64,000 bases of DNA from Bimastos eiseni. Its lineage: Eukaryota; Annelida; Clitellata; Crassiclitellata; Lumbricidae. The position numbers and the translations under genes are program-made. Where the stretch lies: assembly GCA_959347315.1 (NCBI GenBank), contig OY365817.1, forward strand, positions 1,363,357 to 1,427,356, read 5' to 3'. Below are positions 30,836 through 42,600 of this stretch, one piece after another (position 1 is the first letter of the stretch; every line of letters begins with the position of its first letter). The notes beneath the pieces were generated by a model that was not told where the DNA came from, did no database searches, and saw only the letters and a list, made by a program, of their open reading frames with translations.

Positions 30836-33000
30836 TTGAATCTAATCTTAGCTAGTTTTTGGTGTAAATGTCAGTGAAAAATGATATAGTAATCCGCAAA
30901 AAGCAGTTTGATTGAAAAGATATAGAGTAGTCCATCATGGGAGGTTGGATGGTCTAACCAATGTTGTGTAGAAAGGCACTGATGGATTTTGCGATAAATA
31001 GATGCTAACTTTGATCAGTAAAATTGTGAATCTTTATTAAAATTCGTGCTTTTGGATATTCTCTGTGTACATAATTTCCACTGTCCAATTTTCCGGTTTA
31101 TTAATTTAATCATAACACACAGTAGTTTAACTTAATTAATTAATTTTTACTGTAACATAATTTAGTTTAACCCTGAGTTGCAGCTAGTGTGGATTCATAC
31201 GTGCATCACATGCTAAAAATAATATGGTGAATTGAAATGCATTCCATGATATAAAAACATCTGACAATTCTCAATTACAGATATTCGTGCTCAATGTAAG
31301 TTTAATCCTCAATGGAAGTTGTTTCTTGCATGTTTTTCTGGTTCTAGATGAAGTTATTAACTGAACATGGGTATATGTTGCACTCTTAGGAACTTTTGCA
31401 CTTCGTTTTGCCTTCTGAAACAGTAGTTTTGGTTAGTTCAATGTTTTGGCCAAAATCAAACACCTCCAATTGACTGATGCTCCATAAGATTTGCCAATTT
31501 CTCCTAGTTGCGCAGCTGTTTTTCATCGTCTTAATATTGTGAAATTAGTAATATTGATTTTTGTTGATGATTTGATCTTTGTAAATGATTTTCAGTTAAA
31601 TGGTTGACCCAAGTAATGTACTTATAATCAATGATTTGCTCTTAAAACAACAACGTATTTCAATGTGCTTCTTCTGTCTTAAACTTTCAATAATACTCCA
31701 GAACATAGTTTGATTTTAGGGTGCATGAATATGAATATGAAGGCATGTACATGTCAAAAGTATGTGCATGCTAGGGCGAGTACATGTTAAGGTACAAACA
31801 TATTAGGGAGGCAACACAGTTTTTAATGTGTCTGCTTTTCTAACCTAATTCTCAAAGCTTTGAATTGTGTAAAAAAATTTAATTCATTGTATATTATTTC
31901 AAACTGGCATATTTGTTGTCTAAAAATGTTACTGCCGAAGAAAACTTGTCCGTCTGTTTGCTGTCCACTCCAGAGGACTCAGATTGGTGGTGTTTAGTAA
32001 TTATTGGTAGTGATAATTGAGCTAATAACTTATTTGATCTAACCTTAGCACATATTTCTACCTGAGAGGACACAGGCTTACATTGATTTGCATCATAGCA
32101 AGAGTGTCTTTTTCAAATCTTGCCCGTGCAATTGTGACTCACACTTGACAACCATTCTCAAGCTCAGTTTTTGAGAAAACTACATGTGAAAGTGCCTTTA
32201 AAACTGCTTAGCTACTAAACTGCACCATATAAATTGTTGTCATACATTTCATTAGTGTGTAGATAATGTTTCTTTGTGTTCGTGGAAAGTCAAATGCTCA
32301 ACTTGTGCAGATAAATTATACAAGCGGATTCAGAATGGATGTCTTCTGGTCTGAGGGACCCTGATCAGTTCTTCAACACAAATTAATTGCGTAGCGCCAT
32401 CAATTAAAAATGATACTGGTGCTATACAAATTTGAACAATACAGAGAGACTGATGATTACAGAACTAACAATTAGATCCTAATGTAATTACCTAAATTCT
32501 TATGATGTAACAATTATATTGCAATGGTAATGTAGGTTCTACGCTAGGCGTACTCATGTTTACAGAAGGATGCAATGGACGAGGATAATCCTACTCTACG
32601 TTAATGTTTCTTATGTTGCTTGTCTTCTCCAGATCTTGTCTTAGGCTAATACGCTGTGTATGTTTGTTTCATGCTCAAGTTTGGTTTTTGAAAATATTAA
32701 ACTGTGAATCAGTTTCGTCCTAGTAATAATTGTTCAACTGGATAACAATGGTGCTATTAAAGTACTATAGCTTTTAATCATTGTCTGTTGAAGTGTTAAA
32801 TGCCCCATTTGGTGATGTAATGGATGCAGTGATATCTAAACATATTCTTTGCAAAAGATGGCTTCTCGTACACAACTTCGTTAAAAAAATGTATGTCAAA
32901 TGATGCATCTGAAAAGGTGTTTTTTCATTTGATCAATGAATACTTCAATTTTTGTCATGTGAAGCACAATAGCAGTGTTAGGTACTCAGACGTTCGGAGT
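30836..33000. other. Intergenic spacer after the collagen gene
   Basis: AT-rich sequence of about 2.2 kb with stop codons in all frames. I see no gene and no clear repeat apart from a gtgctatacaaat scrap near 32420. Confidence 0.6.
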
Positions 33001-33002
33001 CG

Positions 33003-33610
33003 TTGGTCCTACTTAACCCCAAAACACCATCATATAACTTCAAATCACTTCACTGGCTTAAAGTTCCTCTACGCATCCACTACAAAATTATATCTAGCAC
33101 CCACAATGCACTTCAAACCTCTCAACCCTCTTACATTCGTGAACTACTTACCATCCAACTGCCTGCATCAACTCGCTCATCGTCATATCTTTCTTTATCA
33201 CGACCTCCAGTGTCGTCGTCTCTGAAATTCTGCAACCGCTCCTTAGTCTATGCTGCACCAGCCCTTTGGAACGGACTCCCAAAAGAACTCCGTCAGTTTG
33301 CTCATTCCCACATTCCACCTGCAAATATAACCTCTTCTCCGCTTTCACTATCGTCTGCTATTTTCCATTCAAGACTAAAAACCGAACTCTTGAATATGTC
33401 CTATCCAGATTCTACTCCTGCGCCACCACATGACCACCCTCATCATCGACTGCCACCGTATAGCACCATGCTGTCTCCTCGGCTTGACCCCCGGGTTTTG
33501 ACTTGGCACCGGAAGGAAACGAGAGGATTGGCTATTGCGGACTTGATTTGGTATAGCGGCGGTGAATAAGCTGGTCTCCCTGACGTGGCTTTTGCGGGCG
33601 CTGAGAAATT
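33003..33610 (+). mobile_element. CR1/L2-like LINE 3' end (long open frame)
   Basis: A 188-codon open frame reads FKSLHWLKVPLRIHYKIISS, PSYIRELLTIQLPASTRSSS, VYAAPALWNGLPKELRQFAH and FHSRLKTELLNMSY. These match the C-terminal end of CR1/L2-type LINE ORF2. The frame is still open, so the insertion is fairly young. No reverse-transcriptase domain is attached, so it is 5'-truncated. Confidence 0.78.
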
Positions 33611-34652
33611 TTCGAAGATTTACATTACATCGTAATCTCCAATACTATAAAGCACCACTCGAAGGCCATATGCACGGCACTAGTGTGATCACGAGTGCAG
33701 TATGTTAGAACATCCTATGGCTTTGGAATTGAATGTGTACTGTCCTTGAGGTTGAATATTTGGAGATATGTCAAATTGAATTTGCAGCTCATGCACAGCT
33801 ATCATAATTATAAGTCATATATTTCAATAATAATAGTAATGCAACGAATAAATTTGGATACTGGGACGAAGGAGGAAGACGGAAAAGTGGTTCCCACACA
33901 GAGGCGATTCTCCTGAACCACTATAAATCACTGTTATGCTGTTATGCTTTATCTGACCAACCAGCATGCGTGTACAACGACAACAACAAATAGTAATCGC
34001 TTTCTAGGTTTCTGGGAATGGCTAAAAATATCACTAAATATGTAAGAATATTTACTAGTAAAAGTACAATGATATATAATAATAAGCAACAGTCATTGAA
34101 CGGCAACAGTAATACAACATTTCTAACTGTTGCGATCAACACATACCTCTAACATCCGTCATCTTTGCTCCAGGGTCGGCCATCAAGTCACTTGTATGCG
34201 AATCGTCGCATGATCATTCTTTCAAAAATCCCAAACAACTTTTAGCGTGACTTCTTGTTCCTCAAAGATTAGACTTATGCACTTATCCCGTATTAATAAC
34301 CAACCAAATAACTTTTTACGACAATTATTTCGTCTGAATCGTCTCACCTATGTCGTTTGTGGGTGCTGAGAAATTTCGAGGATTTACATTACATTATATC
34401 CAATGAAGTTATAATGTCTAGATCTAATGAGCAGTATATTGCAGAGGTGCAAAAACCAAGATATTTTTATAATCAAAAGTTACTCTTTTTGTTTTTTATA
34501 TAGTTTTTTGTTTTTAGTTTTCCTTGCATTTTGTTAAAAGTTCGTTATAAAAAAATCAAACACATCATGAAAAAGAGCTTCAACTCGTTCGTATAATTAA
34601 TTAATTTTAGCCTGATATCGGACTGAATAACGCACCATTAGCTATATAATAG

Positions 34653-35076
34653 CAGAGTTGTATGGTCTCGAGACAGTGTCTCGGTCTCGAGACAGTTTTT
34701 TTAGTGTCTTGATCTCGATCTCGGAAGCCTGCTGTTTCGGCCTCGGTCTCGAGGCGGTGTCTCGAATTTGTAGAAACTGTCTTGAAGTGAAGGTCTTGGT
34801 CTGTCTCGAACAAGCGGTTTCGATAACTTTCACGTTAACTGTCTTTAAATCTTGCGCTAGAAACTGAAACCGGACTCTACGAGAAACGGTAATTCTGGCT
34901 AACGCGTGAGTCACGTGATACTGAAATCAATTTTAAATAGGATCACTTGTTTTTTACTGTCTCGTACTGTCTTGAACCTAGTGTCTCGGTCTTGGTACCT
35001 CACTGTCTCGGTCTCGGTCTCGGCACCTCACTGTCTCGGTCTCGTCTTGAAGTTTCAAGTCTTGCATACAACACTG
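34653..35076 (+). mobile_element. hAT-type MITE with perfect 8-bp target duplication
   Basis: The ends CAGAGTTGTATG and CATACAACACTG are inverted repeats with one mismatch. Both flanks are TATAATAG (34645-34652 and 35077-35084), identical. The inside is made of repeats of tctcggtctcgagacagtg and related text. Confidence 0.85.
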
Positions 35077-35084
35077 TATAATAG

Positions 35085-36149
35085 TAATAATACTAAATTG
35101 AATAAAAAATATTTTAAAAAACCAAAAAAATTGCAATGTTTCGTATCTTTTGTTTAAAAAAAACAAAAACAAAATGTTTGCAGCCCTTGTATATTGGTCC
35201 TTAACTGAGCGCAAACGTCGTATGTTAGACTCTATGATGATATACTACGTCACAGGTGTTTTGATTGGTCTTCGATTACGAGGTGAACATTTGGATCCTG
35301 TTTGGATCAGTCGAACGTAAACATAATATATATCTTTGAACGTCGCCTCTTTTATGTGCAATTAGTCGTGCAATTGTTCTTTCGTCCTGTGCACAATAAA
35401 TATTTTCTGTGTGGAGAATATTTTGCTTAGGGAATATTTTACTTAGGGTTTATGCAGTATAAAAATTGTCGTTCAGCATGTCGCTATCTATACTCGCAAA
35501 CATGGTTACGCCCCCAACGACCGGGACTTAAAAATAAAACGGAATTCGTAGACGCAAAGCTAATGCGCTACTTAAAAATTCTGCATAAAATTAGAGCGGT
35601 TGTCCAGATGTAGAGGGTTCGGTTGCGGAAAGGCCATATTGGAGGGGCGCAGTGGTGCGGTTGGTTTTGTTTGGAAAGCGGGAAATTGGAAGCGGTTGAT
35701 CGGGGTAGACTGGACGAGCTAGTATGTGCGTCAAGTTGAACTCCGTATTGGTATTCATATTCGCGCACCTAGTGGCGAGGTATGTCTTAGCAGTTGTGCT
35801 GAAAGAAGTCCGAAACGATCCTGCCCAGAGAGTTTATGGCTGATGAAAATTCACTTGGTTTGCAAGAAGGTCGTGGTCCTGCAGGCAGGCCCGCTGACAG
35901 AAATTCCGAGCCCCTCTACGCAAAGGAATTCTTGGCCTCTTGACATAGCAGTCTTCTATAGCAAATAATGTTGAATAAGGTACCTGAAGTTTAAACTGTT
36001 GTAGTTAACTGTCTGTAATATGATCTGCTAAGGCATAAAGCATGAACTTTGTTTAACTGATTATAATATTTATTTGAGTTTATTGCAGATCCGGCCAAGG
36101 AGTTCCTTTGTAGCACTAATCAGTTGTCTGTATTAGTAAAGTAATTGGT
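35085..36149. other. Spacer upstream of the sulfatase
   Basis: No gene recognised. 35600-35960 is less AT-rich and has short open frames on both strands (35726-35968 plus, 35768-35568 minus) without known motifs; a promoter or untranslated exon of the sulfatase could lie here, but I see no TATA box or Inr that I would trust. Confidence 0.35.
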
Positions 36150-36320
36150 CATTGATATAGCATCCCCTCAAGACATCTGCGCTGGTCTAAATGATGTCAG
36201 ATGTCGCTACTATAAAATATTTTACATCATTTAGCAAAAAAGGGCACAGTAAGCTGAAAGTCGCCAGTGGTTGGGCCCACGCTTGGGCGTGGAACCGACT
36301 AACAAATTCTCATTGACAGA
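36150..36320 (-). repeat. Dispersed repeat family copy, just upstream of the sulfatase
   Basis: It contains gatatagcatcccctcaaga and gggcccacgcttgggcgtgg, matching the copy at 25640 in reverse. It ends about 200 bases before the sulfatase start codon, so it may lie in the promoter or 5' UTR. Confidence 0.65.
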
Positions 36321-36527
36321 TGTCAGGGATGTTCAGAGTAGGCCTAATATACCAGTAGACCTTCACAAATTTTTATCTCATAATATAATTACTGTGTAAA
36401 TATTTGATATTACAGGTGCAATGTTGGTCCAGTACTAATTCAGAGAACGCTCTTTGAGTGTTGCAGTAAAAATTTTCAATTGCTATTAGATAATATATTA
36501 ATCCTGATTTGACATCATCAGAGAAAG

Positions 36528-36632
36528 ATGAGAATGTGGATGCTACGGTTTGTGACTTTCCTCGTCTCTGCATTCGAATTGGTTTCCGCGTCCCAAAGAC
36601 CGAATATTGTCTTCATTTTGGCAGATGACCTT
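36528..36632 (+). CDS. Sulfatase exon 1: signal peptide and metal-site Asp pair
   Basis: The ATG at 36528 opens a typical signal peptide ([16 protein letters not shown], then ELVSA) followed by [14 protein letters not shown], the family's N-terminal strand. An in-frame ATG two codons later is also possible. It ends in phase 0 before donor gtaatt at 36633. Confidence 0.9.
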
Positions 36633-39600
36633 GTAATTATGAGCAGTTTTGTTTCCTCTCTTCTAAATGCTGGATGGTGATATCTCTTTGTACCAATAAG
36701 GCTGTCTTTGTTTTATAAAATAATATGTGGTATGGCATATGATGTATTTACCTTTGTAAAGTACCTTTATTCGTAAATTCATAAAAAATGTAAGTTGCAC
36801 CCTTTCAAGGTAACTACTGAGTAACTAAGTGCTTCCAGCTCTAGCCTGAGCAAAAGATATAAGTTTTCAAATGGCAAAATGTGCTACTACGCGATTAAGG
36901 AATAGTATTACACACTGGAGATGACGTCTCTTTTGCTCGATTCTCCTCAAAAACACAAATATTCAACTGTGATTAAAATTGCAGTTTTTACATTATATTT
37001 ATTGGGTTTTAGGGATGGAATGATGTTAGTTTCCATGGATCGAAAGAGATTCCGACTCCAAATCTCGATGCGCTTGCATACGATGGAGTCATCCTCGGCA
37101 ACTACTATGTCCAGCCACTTTGCACCCCAACAAGGGCGGCTCTGTTGACTGGACGTTACCCCATCCGAGTGTGTACTGTATACTAACTTTCTCGTTAATT
37201 ACTGTACTGTTGGCTCTTTGAGCAAGTGAGCAAGGCGTTGGAAGGGCTGGGTCACCACCCACCAAGTCTCCACATATATCCACTTACTACACACACATAC
37301 TACTGTCTTAAGTGAATTACGCGTTACTGTTTAAATGAGGAAGTCAGTTGCATATTACTGTCTAAAGTGAGGAAGTGAGTTATGTAATACTTTCTAAAGT
37401 GTGGAAGCAAGTTACGTATTACTGTCTAAAGTGAGGAAGTGAGTTACATGTTAAATAAGTCTAAGAAGAAGAGAAGGATTTACGTAAGTTGGGTTGTAAC
37501 ACAAATTTACAGGCGACCATTTGGCTTTGCATTTTCTCACAGAACTTGCATGTTAAGGGTGTACTGGTGTAAGCCATACCATGCATTATGTATTGATTCT
37601 GCGTTTATTGAAGATTCTGGTAAATGTAGGTCAACAATGCATTTCGTGTAGGCTCTGGTATATATTCAATGCAGGGGCAGTGATCCCGGGGTGGAGGGGA
37701 ACTAGCCCCCTCCACCTTTTACAGAGTGGGACACGTTATATGTGTGTCTCCCCCACATTTCCTACCCTTTTCATTGGGTGCCCTCCCACCTGTCAAAACG
37801 AGATTGCCGCCTCCGATGCAATGTAGATCATCACTACATATCTTGGAGGCTTTGCTATGTACAACTACTATGAACACTGCATTTTTTGAGCTTCTGGTAT
37901 ATGCAATACAATACAGGTCAAATTTCTTGTGTATGGTATACCAGCGGTTCCCAACCAGTGGTACGCGTACCCTAGGGGTAAGCCAGTATTCGAATTCATG
38001 TGATGGTCTTTCATGTGATGGTCAATTGAGGAGTGAATTCAAAAAGGTCTTACTGAGTGATTTTTGGCCTAAAAGAGCAGAATATCGATTAATTACTGAC
38101 AGAGCTGTAAAGTTTTTGATTACCTTCAGTATGTCATAATATTATCTCTGTGAAACTGAAATCCCTGTGATGCTTGCAATAGAAAATAAATACTGATCAA
38201 AACTTGAACTTGAGCCAGACTTAGGTCTAAAATTGACACTAATAAAACCTGATAGTGCAGAATTGTGCAAATCTAAGCAAGCCCCGTGCTTGCGTTAAAA
38301 TTATTAAACTTCCACGGTCACTTGATTAATTAGATTATTAGAAGCTATTAGCCTATCTTCATGTTAGTCGAAACGATGGAAAATAGAATAAGAGAATTTT
38401 CTATAAAATAACTTTCAATGTGTACATTGTACAACAATAATTATTTTAATATTATAAATTTAGCAGAATTCATCAATAATATTATAACCAATATTCCAAT
38501 TCTAGTAATTGTCTATTCTAATTAAATAAATTACCAAATAACGTTTCTGACAAGTTTTTTTCTGTTTTGAGGTATGCACACAAATATTTTTTTAGTTTGG
38601 GGTACAATGAAAATAAAGGTTGACAACCGCTGTGCTATGCAATGCAGGTGAACACAGCATGTCTAGTATGCCACTTTTACATATAGTTCCAACAGCATAT
38701 ATACATAGTTTGTTGTTAGACCAATGTGTCATTGTTGAAAGCAATCGCTTTTATTGCACATTTTATGGACCACGTCGGTTGCAGATGGTTTTACATTTTG
38801 CTATTTGTTGAGGTTGGCTTACAACATGATGTCTTATATTCGGCACAACCGTTTGGGCTTCTTTTAAACGAAACCATCATGCCTACTTACCTGAAACAGT
38901 TGGGCTATGAGTCACATATCGTTGGCAAGGTAAGAAGAAAACAACCAACAATGACATTATATTCATTCTTATCTGAAAATTTTGTAACCTGTGAAGAATT
39001 TTAAACAGCATTGCTTATAACTCGATAATGCAATGAATTTAATAATAATATTAATTATAATAATTATTATATGATAATAAAAATATCTTCATTCAATTGC
39101 AAGCTGACAAATCACAGTATGATTACAAAGATATTATGAACTGATAGATGAAAAGTTATGACAGGAGTCGCATTTAACTTCAGGCAGCCAAGCAAGATGC
39201 TTATTATGCTAAACATCTGATATAAACAACGCCGTCATTCACCAAACTGCATCTCTCTCTCATGTACATTTACATGTACTCGGGAGTCTAATCTCCTTGA
39301 CAAATCTTGCCCTCATCCATTCAATGGGGTGCTCAGCATTTCTCTTCACTTGAGTTCAATCTTCTCTAAAATTTATCACTCAGGACTGGATTCTTCCCTC
39401 TCTGGTCTCCCAGTAACTGGACCATGCCCTGTGAACCTCCTCTCTGATTTGATGCAATGATTAGATGTATTACATAATGGGTGCCTTGCATGTTTACTGA
39501 TAGTTGCATTCGACTTCCGATGCAAAAATACTATATCTGCTTAAAAAGAAGCTGTATTGATAAAGTTGTCCGCATTATAAGTAAGCACAATTGGAATTAT

Positions 39601-42600
39601 GCGTAAACGTTTAGTCATAACGGTCCTTGCCCGTGGAACATCATCATTGTCATCATTCATTCATACAATGTTTGTAATCATACCACAACTTGTCAGTTTG
39701 AAATTTAAAAAAAATTATATGTGTACTTATCTGTTAAGTACCTAGCTCTTTAACAATTTTGAGCATGCAATTATGATGACTGCATGCTCTTCATTCTGGC
39801 GATTTGTTGTGCTAATCAGCCCATCCGATTACTAATTGCATTGCGATAATGTTTCACAGCACCTTACCTTGCCTTATTTTGTCATCAACTTGCCTTTACC
39901 TTGCCTTCTGTTCACACTGCTTTATTTTTATCCTACCTTACCTCAGCGGCATTATAACCCTAACGTCACATTGCCTTGATTGACCTCAACCTTTGTCTTA
40001 CCTTGCCTTTACCTGAACTTGCTTTATCTAAACTTGCTTCAGATGGACTGAGCTCTCTGGTTTTGGCTATTTCTTTCCTCATAATGGTTCTCCTTCTGAA
40101 ATTATGAAACCCTTCTGGCAATTATTTTGGCAGTTAACTTCTGTTTTGGCTGTTTATTGGTCAGTGGCATCTTGGCTTCTATGCTAAAGACTTTACTCCG
40201 TCTCATCGTGGTTTTGATACTCACTACGGCTACTACCAGGGCCGGTCCGACTACCTCGATCACACCTATGCAGCTGACCAACTTGAAGTAAATTGATTTC
40301 TCTTGTATTAAATTGAAGCTTAAAACTTGTGAATGTTTGAGAATAGTGGCATCTTGGATTCTTTGCGCAAGAGTATACCCCGGCACATCGTGGATTTGAC
40401 TCTCATTACGGGTACTACCAGGGCGCTGAAGATTACCTCGACCACTCTTATGCTCCTGACGTCCATGAAGTAAATGAGAATTAACACTTCTCTCCATTAA
40501 TATTTTAAATGGTGTCGTGTGCCTGTAGATCATCTGAAAATTACTACTGGTGGTAACTTGTCTAATTGCTATAATATGTTCCTAAATGGTCGTGTTTGCA
40601 ATTTTAATTTCAGACGCAGTCGAAAATCATTTATAATTCGTCATTGGAACTTTCTCTTGATTTTTTGGCAAAAAGTAGTGGGAAATCAGTATGAATGTGT
40701 TTTTACTTTACATTTAAATATCCAGTTGTTTAAATCTGAGTATTTCTAGTAAAATTAGGTCGTGGGTATGATTTTCTTTTTTTTAAATTCAATATTGAAG
40801 CTGTGCTATTGTAGCTGGTATTTATATGTATATAAAAAACATAGGGTTTTGAGTTCCAATTGTATCTTAATTCAGAGCAGAGTCTTTACTACTTTAGAGT
40901 TGGTCGAAAGGTGCTAGTCAACCTCAAGGATGAGAGCAACTGGCTGCATTAATTATTAATTTTTTATTATAATTATTGTAATGTATTGTTTTATTATTTA
41001 TCATTGTAGAAGAAATCCTGGGGTTTTGATTTCCACCGTAACGATGAATTTGTGAAGACTGACTTTGGTCAGTACTCAACCGAGCTGTTTACACAAGAGG
41101 CTGAGAAGATCATCAACAACCATAACACATCCAAGGTAGGAATCAGTATCTGCTATCGATGTAGAATGTTAAACACTTGTCCCATGCAGTTGATTCTGGT
41201 AAATTTATATTATATTCTACTTGTGATATTTTGTGTGTGGTTGTTGTATTTATGCATAATGTGTTCTTGTAACTACTCGATATTTGTATGTTCTTAGACT
41301 GTTAATAAAATTTGAATGGTAACCATCAGTCCATCTCAGTCAATCAATTCAATTGCAACATTGTAATTAATGCAGAAATCGAAAAAGTGCCAGAAAATGA
41401 AAAACAAATTTGCTGATGATTTCATAAAATCATGAACAAAAGAAACAGCTGAGATGGTGATCCAATGAATTAAACAATATTGCCATGACTCTGTATCTGA
41501 TCAATACTTTATAGCACTATTAGGCGCTTGTAATCCTTGCATGCATCCAATCTGATATTTGTATTTAGTATATATATATATATATATATGTATGCATGTA
41601 TGTATGTATATATGTATGTATGTATGAAACTATTCTAAATCAGGGAGAATGCATTGTAGAGATGTCTAACCTTCACAATCGTTGCTATATGATGTTATTA
41701 TAATATTAGAATTATAAATTTTATGACAATGCCTTTTGATTCAGTTTACATCAACCAAGTTGCATGTAAAATGGATTGTGTGGAAAAAGTCTGTATTTAC
41801 TATTTATTGGTACACTGCAGTTCTAATATTATGCATTAACCAATACGATGTGTACAGTTAAAAGATTTAGGGGATATAGCACCACTTCCCGCTAGCACAT
41901 AGTCGACTACAATGACTTACTATTATTGTTGCTGTCAGTGTTTTTATCATTATTATAAGAAACTCTGTAAAAAAAGGTGATGGTATGTACCCTTTAATAG
42001 TTTCTCAAAAATGCTGCATAGATGGGTGTCTGATTCTAGAAGAGATTTGAAGATAAAGTAAATGCCATGGAAGACATATTTTTTATATATTTAATGTCAT
42101 TTGTGTTCAGCCTCTCTATCTCTACATGGCTCACCAGGCTGTCCATTCCGGAAATTCGATAACGCCGCTTGAAGCACCATGGAAATATGTGCAAAAAATG
42201 GCGCACATCAAGAATCCAAATCGACGACTCTATGCAGGTGTGCTGAACTAATATCTCTGTTGTTCAGACTATTTTCTAAATTTATTTTGTTATTTGCTGT
42301 TCAGATTTTGCACTGGTAAGGTTCAATCTGTAGTGCCAGAAAAATATGTAGGCAAAGATTTCTAGGGTAATGTTTTTATTACTCTGATCAGGCACGAATG
42401 TGGCAATTTTTGGATGACTGTTTCAACACTAATGAAAATGGTCGTAGAGTGCTCCGAACCATGAAAGGTGGGCAGTGATATGAGACAAGGATGCCTGTTG
42501 TCACAACTGCTATTTAATATTTCTATAGAAGAGATTGTCAGAAGGATTGCATTCATTAAGCAGAAATGCTCAAACGTTTAGAGGAAGGATCCCTAAAAAT

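Noticed and set aside
30546..30877. Short frames after the collagen stop
   Set aside because: They lie in the 3' untranslated region, before and across the poly(A) signal, with no known motif.
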